Positions 50,337 to 58,672 of a stretch of 64,000 bases of DNA are shown one piece after another. The notes below the pieces were generated by a model. The model saw only the letters and a program-made list of their open reading frames with translations. It made no database searches and had not been told where the DNA came from. The stretch spans positions 17,877 to 81,876 of the forward strand of contig CAMNRM010000016.1 of assembly GCA_946553025.1 (NCBI GenBank). The letters run 5' to 3'. The DNA is from an uncultured Clostridium sp. Its GTDB lineage: Bacteria; Bacillota; Clostridia; Lachnospirales; Lachnospiraceae. Position 1 is the first letter of the stretch, and the number at the start of each line of letters is the position of its first letter. A program made the translations under genes and the position numbers.

Positions 50337-51732
50337 CAAAATAGTTCACCGCATTGTTAAAGCAGATATCTTTTATAATACTCTCTAACGCCTTCTGATC
50401 ATTGGGATACATGCCTTCTTCAACCCAGCTTCCGATTAAGCGGCAGAGAATCCGGCGGAAGTAGTCGTGGCGGGTGTAGGAGAGGAAGCTGCGGGAGTCG
50501 GTGAGCATACCGATAAAGTTCCCAAAGCAGCCTAAGTTTGCCAGGGAGGTCATCTGATCCGTCATTCCTTTAAAATGATCATTGAACCACCAGGCAGAAC
50601 CCTGCTGAAGCTTGCCTGCGGTTTCCGGACTCTGGAAGCAGCCAAGGATGGTGCCGATGGAAGCGTCGTCGTTTGGGTTTAAGGAGTAAATAATGGTTTT
50701 TGGAATTTCATTCGTTGCGCTTAATGCGTTCAGGAAATCGGCCATCTGTGCACTTGGCGCATAGTTGTTAATGCAGTCAAAGCCGGTATCCGCGCCCATC
50801 TTTTCAAACATGTAGGCGTTATTATCGCGCTTGCAGCCATAGTGAAGCTGCATTGCCCAGCCCATCTTGTGGTATTCTTTCGCTACAAAAAGCATAAAGG
50901 CTGTCTTATATTTCAGTTCTTCTTCCTTGGTGACGGCACCGTGATTCAGGCTTTTTGCCAGGATAGCATCCAGTTCGTCTTCATCCGCCGGAATATACAT
51001 CACGTATTCTAATCCATGGTCGGATACGCAGCAGCCGTGTTTTGCAAAATAGTCCATCCGGTTTTTCAGTGCTTCTTTTAAGGAAGCAAAATCCGTTACC
51101 GAAATGCCGCTGACCTTAGAGAGGGTGGCAATGTAGTCGGCAAAGGTTGGTTTTTCTATATTCATCGCCTTATCGGGACGCCATGCCGGGAGAACCTGTA
51201 CCTCAAAGGTTTCATCGGCTGCGATTTTTTCATGCCATTCCAGGGAATCTACCGGGTCGTCCGTCGTGCAGATAACCTTGACATTGGACTGACGGATTAA
51301 ATTGCGCACGGACATGCCGTCTTCCTGAAGCTTTGTATTGCATAAATTCCATACTTCCTCTGCGGTGTCGCCGTTTAAATGACCCTGGAAGCCGAAATAC
51401 TTGCGCAGTTCCAGATGGCTCCAGTGGTAGAGCGGGTTGCCGATAAGCTTTGGCATCGTTTCAGCCCATGCCTGGAATTTCTCGCGGTCGGTGGAGTCAT
51501 TGCCCGTAATGTACTTTTCGTCCACGCCGTTGGAGCGGATCTGACGCCACTTGTAATGATCGCCGCCCAGCCATACCTGGGTGATATTGTCAAATTTTCT
51601 GTCCTCGTAAATTTCCTGGGGATTGATGTGACAGTGATAATCGACGATGGGCATGTCTTCGGCAAAGTCGTGGTATAACTGTTTTGCCATGTCGGTGTTT
51701 AACATAAAATCTTTGTCCATAAATGGTTGCAT
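50323..51732 (-). CDS. uxaC: Glucuronate/galacturonate isomerase
   Basis: UxaC converts D-glucuronate to fructuronate and D-galacturonate to tagaturonate. At 469 residues it is full length. The metal-binding start DYHCHINPQEIYEDRKFDNI, the segment VICTTDDPVDSL and the C-terminal FIGMLTDSRSFLSYTRHDYFRRILC are diagnostic. It is transcribed after the LacI regulator gene (17-bp gap) from the operator-controlled promoter at 52797-52825. With uxaA, eda and kdgK on the other side of the divergent promoter it forms most of the hexuronate pathway. UxaB, UxuA and UxuB are not in the window. Confidence 0.96.
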   Translation of the reverse strand: MQPFMDKDFMLNTDMAKQLYHDFAEDMPIVDYHCHINPQEIYEDRKFDNITQVWLGGDHYKWRQIRSNGVDEKYITGNDSTDREKFQAWAETMPKLIGNPLYHWSHLELRKYFGFQGHLNGDTAEEVWNLCNTKLQEDGMSVRNLIRQSNVKVICTTDDPVDSLEWHEKIAADETFEVQVLPAWRPDKAMNIEKPTFADYIATLSKVSGISVTDFASLKEALKNRMDYFAKHGCCVSDHGLEYVMYIPADEDELDAILAKSLNHGAVTKEEELKYKTAFMLFVAKEYHKMGWAMQLHYGCKRDNNAYMFEKMGADTGFDCINNYAPSAQMADFLNALSATNEIPKTIIYSLNPNDDASIGTILGCFQSPETAGKLQQGSAWWFNDHFKGMTDQMTSLANLGCFGNFIGMLTDSRSFLSYTRHDYFRRILCRLIGSWVEEGMYPNDQKALESIIKDICFNNAVNYFGFKL

Positions 51733-51749
51733 AGGTAATTCCTCCTCGT

Positions 51750-52751
51750 TTAAAAATCTGTGGTTTCGCGTTTTATTAAATCAGCAGCGAGGGTGGTCCG
51801 GCTGGGGACGTTTCCTCCGCTGAAGACTCCCATAAGAGTGTTGACGGTGGTGGTGCACAGGGCTTCGACCTTGCTGTCAATCGAGGTCAGTTCCGGTGTG
51901 GTGCAGCGGGAAAGGATCGAGTTATTATAGCCGATAATGGAAAGTTCCTGCGGAATTTTTATGTTTGCTTCCAGGGCAAACTTTACCGCTCCGGCAGCTA
52001 GGGCGTCGGAAGAGGTCAGTACCGCGTCAAATTTCAGCCCCTCCTGACGGAGCAAAAGTAAAAGCTCTTTTGCCGCGGAAATATCCCGGGGGCACTGGCG
52101 GATATAGGCGGGGTCAGGGATGAAGCCGACACCCAGAAGGGCATCCTTATAGCCCTGGAGTTTATTATTCCCGCTGTAGGAAATACTGGTATAGAGGTAT
52201 AAAATTCTTTTCCTGCCGGCTCTTATCAGATGCGAGGCGGCCTGGTGCATGGCGGCCCGGTCGTCGCAGACGGTGGAATAAATATTCGGTCCTTCCAGAA
52301 AACCGTTCACCAGCATTACGGGAAGTTCTTTTGCACCGTCTAAGATGTAGGCGTTATCCTTTGCTTTCATCTCAATAAATTTTGAACCGGCCAGGATAAC
52401 GGCGTCTACACGCTTGGAACAGAGCAGATCAAAGTATTTCTGCTTGGTTTCCAGTTCATAGCCGGTGCAGCAGAGAATAGAATCATAGCCGTTTGCCCGA
52501 AGATCGCGTTCGAGGTAATAAATCGCGTCGGCCAGATATAAATCCGAGGAATCCGTGCACATGATTCCAATGGTCTGCATGGTGTTTAAGCCAAGGCCGC
52601 GGGCAAAAACGTTCGGCTTGTAGCCCAGTTCTTCCATAACCTGCAGCACATGGGTTCGGGTTTTTTCGCTGACATTCGGGTTTCCGTTTAAAACCCGGGA
52701 AACGGTGGCGATGGAAACTTCAGCTTTCTTTGATACGTCGTAAATATTCAT
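51750..52751 (-). CDS. LacI-family transcriptional regulator of uronate genes
   Basis: The 333-residue repressor has the N-terminal LacI helix-turn-helix (IYDVSKKAEVSIATVSRVLN), hinge helix (ELGYKPN) and a periplasmic-binding-like effector domain. It is encoded divergently from uxaA and upstream of uxaC. The palindromes TGTAAGCACTTACA (52770-52783) in its own leader and TTGTAAGTACTTACAA (52875-52890) at the uxaA promoter are the obvious operators, so it probably represses both directions and is released by a uronate intermediate. ATG 52751 has a GAGGTGA site. Confidence 0.93.
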   Translation of the reverse strand: MNIYDVSKKAEVSIATVSRVLNGNPNVSEKTRTHVLQVMEELGYKPNVFARGLGLNTMQTIGIMCTDSSDLYLADAIYYLERDLRANGYDSILCCTGYELETKQKYFDLLCSKRVDAVILAGSKFIEMKAKDNAYILDGAKELPVMLVNGFLEGPNIYSTVCDDRAAMHQAASHLIRAGRKRILYLYTSISYSGNNKLQGYKDALLGVGFIPDPAYIRQCPRDISAAKELLLLLRQEGLKFDAVLTSSDALAAGAVKFALEANIKIPQELSIIGYNNSILSRCTTPELTSIDSKVEALCTTTVNTLMGVFSGGNVPSRTTLAADLIKRETTDF

Positions 52752-52769
52752 CGGATCACCTCAATGTTC

Positions 52770-52825
52770 TGTAAGCACTTACAAGAATTTAAACTTATTA
52801 TACCCAATCTTACTAAGAAAATCAA
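52770..52825 (-). promoter_or_regulatory. Promoter and operator of the lacI-uxaC operon
   Basis: On the minus strand TTGATT (52825-52820) and TATAAT (52802-52797) are 17 bp apart. The palindrome TGTAAGCACTTACA (52770-52783) lies just downstream of the expected start site. Confidence 0.88.
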
Positions 52826-52843
52826 GGGTTTTCTAATTTTTTA

Positions 52844-52890
52844 TTGACTTTTTGCTGGAATTTCGGTAAAATAATTGTAAGTACTTACAA
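52844..52890 (+). promoter_or_regulatory. Promoter and operator of uxaA
   Basis: TTGACT (52844-52849) and TAAAAT (52867-52872) are 17 bp apart. A perfect 16-bp palindrome TTGTAAGTACTTACAA (52875-52890) begins 2 bp after the -10 and covers the start site, an ideal repressor position. Confidence 0.92.
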
Positions 52891-52922
52891 AAAAGCTAAA
52901 GAAAGAAAAGAGGAGAGGGATT

Positions 52923-54404
52923 ATGCAGGAGTTTGTAAAAATTCATGAACAGGATAATGTAGCCGTAGCGCTTCGCCCACTGGAAAAAGGAGAAGTGTTT
53001 TCGGTGGACGGGGAGATGATAACGACACAGGAAGAGATTCCCCAGGGCCACAAGTTTGCCTTAAAGTCTTTAAAGGCCGGGGAGGAAGTGATTAAATATG
53101 GCTTTCGTATCGGCTTTGCAAAGGAAGATATCCTGCCGGGGGCATGGATTCACGTCCACAATATTCGTACCGGGCTGGGAGATCTGCTTACCTATACTTA
53201 TGATCCGGTAAAGGCAGTGCTGCCGGAAACGGAACATGCGTATTTTCAGGGCTTTCGCCGCAAGGACGGGAAGGCCGGGGTGAGAAATGAACTTTGGATT
53301 GTTCCCACCGTGGGCTGCGTAAACTCCATTGCCCAGGCCATTGCCAGAGAGGGACAGAAGTTTGTGCAGGGCAGTATCGATGCCGTTGCCGCCTTTACCC
53401 ACCCTTACGGCTGTTCACAGATGGGGGAGGATCAGGAGAATACAAGAAAGATTCTGGCAGATATGATTCATCACCCGAATGCAGGCGGCGTTCTGGTTCT
53501 GGGGCTTGGCTGCGAGAACAGCAACATTCCTGTGCTGATGGACTACATCGGCGACTATGATAAGGAACGGGTTCGTTTCTTACAGTGCCAGGACGTGGAA
53601 GATGAGATTGGTGAGGGAATGAAGCTTTTAGAGGAACTGGCAGACTATGCCGGGGGATGCCGGCGGGAAAAGATTAATGCCGGAGAACTGATTGTCGGGA
53701 TGAAATGCGGAGGTTCCGACGGGCTTTCGGGAATTACGGCAAACCCGGTGGTGGGTGCATTTTCGGATATCCTCTGTTCCAAGGGCGGCACGACGATTCT
53801 TACCGAGGTTCCGGAGATGTTCGGAGCAGAAACCATTTTGATGAATCGGTGCGAAACGCAGGAATTATTTGCGCAGACAGTGAATTTAATTAATGATTTT
53901 AAGAATTATTTTAAGCGTCATGACCAGACTATCTATGAGAACCCGTCGCCCGGGAATAAAAAGGGAGGGATTTCCACCTTAGAGGACAAGTCCCTGGGAT
54001 GTACGCAGAAGTCGGGAAATGCCCCGGTGAAAGGCGTGCTCGCCTACACGGAGCCGGTGAAGGTGAAGGGGCTGAATCTTTTAAGCGCACCGGGAAATGA
54101 TCTTGTGGCTTCTACGGCCCTGGCGATGTCGGGGGCACAGATTGTTTTATTTACCACGGGAAGAGGAACACCGTTTGCTTCGCCCGTCCCCACGATAAAG
54201 ATTTCCAGCAATACGAAGCTGGCTAAGCATAAGGAAAACTGGATTGATTTTAATGCGGGCAGGATGGTGGAAGACAGGACGAAGGGGGATCTGGCAGAGG
54301 CTTTGTTTCAGTTTGTGCTGGATGTAGCTTCAGGGAAGCCGGTGAAGGCAGAGGAAGCAGGTTTTCATGACTGGGCGATTTTTAAGCAGGGCGTGACCTT
54401 ATAG
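52923..54404 (+). CDS. uxaA: Altronate dehydratase
   Basis: UxaA dehydrates D-altronate to 2-keto-3-deoxygluconate in galacturonate breakdown. The 493-residue protein has the N-terminal SAF domain (about residues 1-100) and the C-terminal dehydratase domain with GFRRKDGKAGVRNELWIVPT, THPYGCSQMGED and GMKCGGSDGLSGITANPVVG. Conserved cysteines of the last two blocks probably hold the iron site. The C-terminus is complete. The start is supported by GAGAGGG before the ATG. It is divergent from the LacI regulator and followed after 66 bp by the IclR regulator. Confidence 0.95.
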   Translation: MQEFVKIHEQDNVAVALRPLEKGEVFSVDGEMITTQEEIPQGHKFALKSLKAGEEVIKYGFRIGFAKEDILPGAWIHVHNIRTGLGDLLTYTYDPVKAVLPETEHAYFQGFRRKDGKAGVRNELWIVPTVGCVNSIAQAIAREGQKFVQGSIDAVAAFTHPYGCSQMGEDQENTRKILADMIHHPNAGGVLVLGLGCENSNIPVLMDYIGDYDKERVRFLQCQDVEDEIGEGMKLLEELADYAGGCRREKINAGELIVGMKCGGSDGLSGITANPVVGAFSDILCSKGGTTILTEVPEMFGAETILMNRCETQELFAQTVNLINDFKNYFKRHDQTIYENPSPGNKKGGISTLEDKSLGCTQKSGNAPVKGVLAYTEPVKVKGLNLLSAPGNDLVASTALAMSGAQIVLFTTGRGTPFASPVPTIKISSNTKLAKHKENWIDFNAGRMVEDRTKGDLAEALFQFVLDVASGKPVKAEEAGFHDWAIFKQGVTL

Positions 54405-54470
54405 GCTGTGATTTGCCTGTCAGTGCATATTTGCCGGGTTTCCGGTGAGGATAAGAGAAAGGGGATGAAG

Positions 54471-55241
54471 ATGAAGCTGAATCGAACAACACTGAGAAGT
54501 GTGGAGATGCTAAAGCTGATTGCCAAGCGGCCGGAGGGGGTGACGCTGGATGAGATTTGTGAGGTCATGGAGATTCCCAAGACGAGTGCGTATGATATTG
54601 TTATGACTCTGGTGGAAACAGGGATGCTGAATCTGACGAAGGGACAGAAACAGACCTTTACGATTGGGCTTACCGCTTATCGGATTGGCGTAAGCTACAC
54701 CAACCACATGGATGTTTTAGGGACGATTGAACCGATCCTTAAGGCTTTTTCTAAGGAAATCGGAAAAACCGTGTTTTACGGGGTGCTTTCCGGGCATGAG
54801 GTGGTGTATCTGTGCAAGTTTGAGCCGGAAAATCCGATTATTACAACGGCAACCGTGGGGACGAAAAATCCGGTTTACTGTACCTCGTTGGGAAAGGCTA
54901 TTCTGGCATTTACCGATGAGGACAGCCGTAATAAGGTTTTAGCACGGATTACCTTCCGAAAGAAAACCGAACAGACGATTTTAAGCAGGGAAGGGCTGGA
55001 GAAGGAACTTCGGGCCGTAAAAGAACGGGGCTATGCCATGGACGCCCGGGAAGTCGAAGACCATATGGAATGTGTGGGCGCTCCTGTTTATAATCAGGAG
55101 GGAAGGGTTCTGGGGGCAATCAGTGCATCGAGCCTTTATAAACCGGAGGAAGATTATCAGGGACTTGGCGAGAAGGTGAAGGCGAAGGCAGAAGAGATAT
55201 CGAAGGTACTGGGGTATTCTGCGGGAGAGATGGGAAGTTAG
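54471..55241 (+). CDS. IclR-family transcriptional regulator (KdgR-like)
   Basis: The protein of about 256 residues has an N-terminal winged helix-turn-helix (LRSVEMLKLIAKRPEGVTLD, then EIPKTSAYDIVMTLVE) and the IclR effector domain (GKTVFYGVLSGHEVVYLCKF, AMDAREVEDHMECVGAPVYN). Its place between uxaA and eda, and the family's role in 2-keto-3-deoxygluconate sensing (KdgR), make it the likely regulator of the eda-kdgK operon. ATG 54471 is chosen for the AAAGGGG six bases upstream; earlier starts add unrelated residues. The inverted repeat at 55391-55417 is its likely target. Confidence 0.9.
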   Translation: MKLNRTTLRSVEMLKLIAKRPEGVTLDEICEVMEIPKTSAYDIVMTLVETGMLNLTKGQKQTFTIGLTAYRIGVSYTNHMDVLGTIEPILKAFSKEIGKTVFYGVLSGHEVVYLCKFEPENPIITTATVGTKNPVYCTSLGKAILAFTDEDSRNKVLARITFRKKTEQTILSREGLEKELRAVKERGYAMDAREVEDHMECVGAPVYNQEGRVLGAISASSLYKPEEDYQGLGEKVKAKAEEISKVLGYSAGEMGS

Positions 55242-55346
55242 GTTGTTGCTGTTCACACGTTTACAGCAACGGGAACTTCTGGCAGGACGGATTTTGTATT
55301 TTTTTAAGAACTATGGAAATTTCGCGGAAATTTAAGGAAAATCCGG

Positions 55347-55420
55347 TTGACAAACGAGGAAGGAACGTATACAATCAAAGTAAATAAATTGTATTTACGA
55401 AATTAATTCGTATATACGAA
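55347..55420 (+). promoter_or_regulatory. Promoter and inverted-repeat operator of the eda-kdgK operon
   Basis: TTGACA (55347-55352) and TACAAT (55370-55375) are 17 bp apart. GTATTTACGAA (55391-55401) and TTCGTATATAC (55407-55417) form an inverted repeat with one mismatch over 11 bp and a 5-nt spacer, and TTCGTATATACGAA (55407-55420) is itself a perfect palindrome. The IclR-family protein upstream is the likely ligand. Confidence 0.8.
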
Positions 55421-55517
55421 AATGCTGAAAAGAAGACAGAGAAGAAGACTGGAAAAAGAAACAGAAAAGTATGGAAAAAGCATGAAAAAAATAACAAAAA
55501 AAGAAAAGGAGAAGAAG

Positions 55518-56171
55518 ATGAAGAAAGAACAGGTTTTGGCAAGAATGAAGGAAGACTGCCTGGTTGCTGTCGTTCGGGCAAAGAACTTAGAGCAGGGCGA
55601 GAAGGTGGTCGATGCAATTATCGCCGGAGGGATTAACTTTATTGAAATCACCATGACCATGGATGAGGGAAATCCGGTAGACTTTATTGCAGCGATGGCA
55701 AAGAAGTATAAGGATAACGATAAGATTGTGATTGGCGCAGGAACCGTGCTTGATCCGGAAACGGCAAGACAGGTGATTTTAGCCGGGGCAAACTATGTGG
55801 TAAGTCCGGGGTTAAATGTAGAAACTATTAAACTCTGCAACCGTTACCGTGTGCCGATGCTGCCGGGCGTTATGACGCCAACCGAGGCGATTACGGCTTT
55901 AGAAGCAGGCTGCGATATTATTAAGGTATTCCCGGGCAATATTGTCGGCCCGGCAGCCATCAGTTCCTTTAAGGGACCTCTGCCGCAGGGTGAATTTATG
56001 CCGTCCGGCGGTGTGGATGTGGATAATGTAGACAAGTGGCTGAAGGCTGGTGCCTATGCCGTAGGTACGGGAAGCAGCCTGACCAAGGGAGCAAAGACCG
56101 GAGATTTTGCAGCCGTTACGGCAAAGGCAAAGGAGTTTGTTGCGGCAGTGGCAGCGGCAAGAGCGAAATAA
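55518..56171 (+). CDS. eda: KDPG/KHG aldolase (2-dehydro-3-deoxyphosphogluconate aldolase)
   Basis: Eda cleaves KDPG to pyruvate and glyceraldehyde-3-phosphate, the last step of uronate breakdown. The 217-residue TIM barrel has VAVVRAKNLEQG, FIEITMTMDEGNP, IGAGTVLDPETA, the Schiff-base lysine in DIIKVFPGNIVGP and FMPSGGVDVDNV. ATG 55518 has AAGGAG 6 nt upstream; the frame is open 32 codons further but that part is a Lys/Arg/Glu-rich artefact of the leader. kdgK follows after 92 bp that include a 17-bp duplication. Confidence 0.95.
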   Translation: MKKEQVLARMKEDCLVAVVRAKNLEQGEKVVDAIIAGGINFIEITMTMDEGNPVDFIAAMAKKYKDNDKIVIGAGTVLDPETARQVILAGANYVVSPGLNVETIKLCNRYRVPMLPGVMTPTEAITALEAGCDIIKVFPGNIVGPAAISSFKGPLPQGEFMPSGGVDVDNVDKWLKAGAYAVGTGSSLTKGAKTGDFAAVTAKAKEFVAAVAAARAK

Positions 56172-56193
56172 AGCGTGCGGCTGAAAATAGAGG

Positions 56194-56235
56194 TAAGTAA
56201 AAAACAGAACTAAGCAAAAAACAGAACTAAGCAAA
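56194..56235 (+). repeat. 17-bp tandem repeat between eda and kdgK
   Basis: TAAGTAAAAAACAGAAC (56194-56210) is followed by TAAGCAAAAAACAGAAC (56211-56227) and a partial third copy. It lies in the leader of kdgK. Confidence 0.88.
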
Positions 56236-56263
56236 TGCATGTAAACATTAAGGAGAAAAAATT

Positions 56264-57295
56264 ATGGCAAAGATTGTGACCATGGGTGAGATTATGTTAA
56301 GACTTTCCACCCCGAATAATGAGAAGTTTATCCAGGCAGATGAATTCGACGTAAATTATGGCGGCGGCGAGGCGAATGTGGCGGTTTCCCTGGCAAACTA
56401 CGGACATGAGGCAGAGTTTGTAACGGCAGTTCCGGCAAATCCGATTGGCGAGTGTGCGGTAGCGGCACTGCGAAAATATAATGTAGGAACGAAGCACATT
56501 GCCAGAAGCGGCGAGCGTCTGGGGATTTATTTCCTGGAAACCGGATCGGCGATGCGGGCTTCCAACGTGGTTTATGACCGCGCAAACAGTTCGATTGCCA
56601 CGGCTTCGGTGGATGAATTTGATTTTGACGCTATTTTTGCCGATGCGGACTGGTTCCATTTTACCGGAATTACCCCGGCGGTATCGGATTCGGCGATTGC
56701 ATTGACCGAGGCGGCGTTAAAGGCGGCAAAGGCACACGGGGTTACGGTTTCTGTGGATTTGAACTTCCGGAAGAAATTATGGTCTTCGGAGAAGGCACAG
56801 AAGGTAATGACGAACCTGATGCAGTATGTGGATGTGTGCATCGGCAATGAAGAGGATGCCGAGAAGGTTCTGGGCTTTAAGCCGGGAAAAACCGATGTAA
56901 CCTCCGGTGAACTGGAACTGGCAGGCTATGTGGATATCTTTAACCAGATGATTGATAAGTTTGGCTTTAAATATGTGATTTCTTCCCTGCGCGAGAGCTT
57001 TTCCGCCTCCAATAACGGCTGGTCGGCATGTATTATGGACGGAAAGACAAGAGAATTCTATCATTCCAGAAAATATTCCATCACCCCGATTGTAGACCGC
57101 GTGGGCGGCGGCGATTCCTTCGCTGCGGGCTTAATCTGCGGACTGGCTGACGGCAAGGATATGAAGGCAGCGCTGGAATTTGCGGTAGCGGCTTCGGCAT
57201 TAAAGCATACAATCCCCGGTGACTTTAACCTGGTTACGCGGGCAGAGGTAGACAACCTGGCTGGCGGCGACGGTTCCGGGCGGGTGCAGAGGTAG
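56264..57295 (+). CDS. kdgK: 2-keto-3-deoxygluconate kinase (PfkB family)
   Basis: KdgK phosphorylates KDG to KDPG, the substrate of Eda. The 343-residue kinase starts AKIVTMGEIMLRLSTPNNEK. It has the substrate motif YGGGEANVAVSLANYG, FYFLE-type sugar contacts (GIYFLETGSAMRASNVVYDR), SVDLNFRKKLW and the ATP site DRVGGGDSFAAGLICGLADG with the catalytic Asp in GGGDS. AAGGAG precedes the ATG. The final codons and stop are part of a 44-bp tandem duplication. A diverged paralogue follows at 57404. Confidence 0.94.
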   Translation: MAKIVTMGEIMLRLSTPNNEKFIQADEFDVNYGGGEANVAVSLANYGHEAEFVTAVPANPIGECAVAALRKYNVGTKHIARSGERLGIYFLETGSAMRASNVVYDRANSSIATASVDEFDFDAIFADADWFHFTGITPAVSDSAIALTEAALKAAKAHGVTVSVDLNFRKKLWSSEKAQKVMTNLMQYVDVCIGNEEDAEKVLGFKPGKTDVTSGELELAGYVDIFNQMIDKFGFKYVISSLRESFSASNNGWSACIMDGKTREFYHSRKYSITPIVDRVGGGDSFAAGLICGLADGKDMKAALEFAVAASALKHTIPGDFNLVTRAEVDNLAGGDGSGRVQR

Positions 57296-57360
57296 ACGAC
57301 CTGGCTGGCGGCGGTTTTGGGCAGATGCACAGACCGCCTGCCTGGCGATGGTTCCGGGAA
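57242..57360 (+). repeat. 44-bp tandem duplication at the 3' end of kdgK
   Basis: GCAGAGGTAGACAACCTGGC (start of unit 1, 57242) recurs at 57286 as GCAGAGGTAGACGACCTGGC, and a degenerate third copy runs to about 57360. Because 44 is not a multiple of 3, the second copy places the TAG of kdgK in frame. Confidence 0.88.
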
Positions 57361-57403
57361 TATAGGATAAACCGGTCAGATGTGCATAAATATGGAGGAT
57401 AAG

Positions 57404-58438
57404 ATGAGCGAAAATAAGAATAGAACCTTTGATTTAGTAACCTTCGGGCAGCTTCTTCTGCGTCTTTCACCGCCGAATAATGAGCGCCTGATGCGGTGTG
57501 ATGTTTTTGAAAAGCAGGTCGGCGGGGCTGAACTGAATGTGGCGACGGGTGTAGCTCTTTTAGGACTTCATACCGGGATTATTTCCAAGCTGCCCTCGCA
57601 CGATATCGGAAGTTTTATGAAGGGAAAGATTCGTTCTTACGGGGTCAGTGACGACTTTTTTATCTATGATAAGAACCCCGGAGCCAGGGTGGGGATTTAT
57701 TACTATGAAAACGGTGCTTACCCCAGAAAGCCCAAGGTAATCTATGACCGGACGAACAGTTCGTTTTATTCGCTGGATATTGACGAAATTCCCGAAGAGG
57801 TCTACGGCGCTACCCGCTGCTTCCACACAAGCGGCATTACCATGGCGCTGAGCAAAAAGGCCAGGGAAACGACAATCGAGATGATTAAGCGGTTTAAGGC
57901 GGCAGGAACGCTGGTTTCCTTTGATGTAAACTTCCGCGGAAATCTCTGGACGGGAGAGGAAGCAAAGGCGTGTATCGAACAGATTCTGCCCTATGTGGAT
58001 ATCTTCTTCTGTTCCGAGGACACTGCCCGGCTGACCTTTAAAAAGACCGGGACGGCAAGGCAGATGATGAAGAGTTTCACGGAGGAATATCCGATTTCCG
58101 TCGTGGCTGCCACACAGAGAATCGTTCACAGCCCCAAGCGTCATACCTTTGGATCGGTGATGTACGATGCGAAAAAGGATGAATATTACGAGGAAGAACC
58201 CTACCGGGATATCGAGGTGGTTGACCGGATCGGAAGCGGGGACGCCTATATCTCCGGTGCGCTTTACGGTCTGCTTGCCGGTGACGGCGACTGTATGAAG
58301 GCTGTGCAGTTCGGCAATGCGACCAGCGCGGTAAAAAATACGATTCCCGGCGATATGCCGACATCGAACCTGGAAGAAATCGAAACCATTATCAAGGCCC
58401 ATAACACGAAGGGGCCGCAGAGTGAGATGGCAAGGTAG
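57404..58438 (+). CDS. PfkB-family sugar kinase, diverged KdgK paralogue
   Basis: The protein of about 344 residues is similar to the preceding kdgK over its full length (FGQLLLRLSPPNNERLMRCD, GGAELNVATGVALLG, SFDVNFRGNLW, DRIGSGDAYISGALYGLLAG). Its differences include an inserted FMKGKIRSYG region and Ser in place of Gly in the ATP motif GSGDA. The catalytic Asp is kept. Such pairs in uronate operons usually mean two related keto-acid substrates, e.g. KDG and its C4 epimer, or 5-keto-4-deoxyuronate products; this is inference. ATG 57404 has GGAGG upstream. A hairpin terminator follows. Confidence 0.88.
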   Translation: MSENKNRTFDLVTFGQLLLRLSPPNNERLMRCDVFEKQVGGAELNVATGVALLGLHTGIISKLPSHDIGSFMKGKIRSYGVSDDFFIYDKNPGARVGIYYYENGAYPRKPKVIYDRTNSSFYSLDIDEIPEEVYGATRCFHTSGITMALSKKARETTIEMIKRFKAAGTLVSFDVNFRGNLWTGEEAKACIEQILPYVDIFFCSEDTARLTFKKTGTARQMMKSFTEEYPISVVAATQRIVHSPKRHTFGSVMYDAKKDEYYEEEPYRDIEVVDRIGSGDAYISGALYGLLAGDGDCMKAVQFGNATSAVKNTIPGDMPTSNLEEIETIIKAHNTKGPQSEMAR

Positions 58439-58529
58439 CTGTCAGGGTTATCGCAGTTGTGCGGAAATGATGAATTATCGGAACAGATAAGATGATTGGA
58501 AAAAGACTTTTGAAAAAACATGTTGATAA

Positions 58530-58570
58530 GATAACCCCCGGCAGAGTGTTTTGGGCTGTTGGGGGTTATC
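58530..58570 (+). terminator. Hairpin terminator after the uronate operon
   Basis: GATAACCCCC (58530-58539) pairs with GGGGGTTATC (58561-58570); the loop can form a second short stem. The following T-tract is interrupted (CCTTGTTTTC), so termination may be partial. Confidence 0.7.
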
Positions 58571-58672
58571 CCTTGTTTTCTGTAGAAAAATTTCTTATAA
58601 TACTGTACCTGGGGGCGGGATAACGCAGGTATTTCCATCGTGTACCGGTAAGATAACTAAGGAGGCCGTCAT

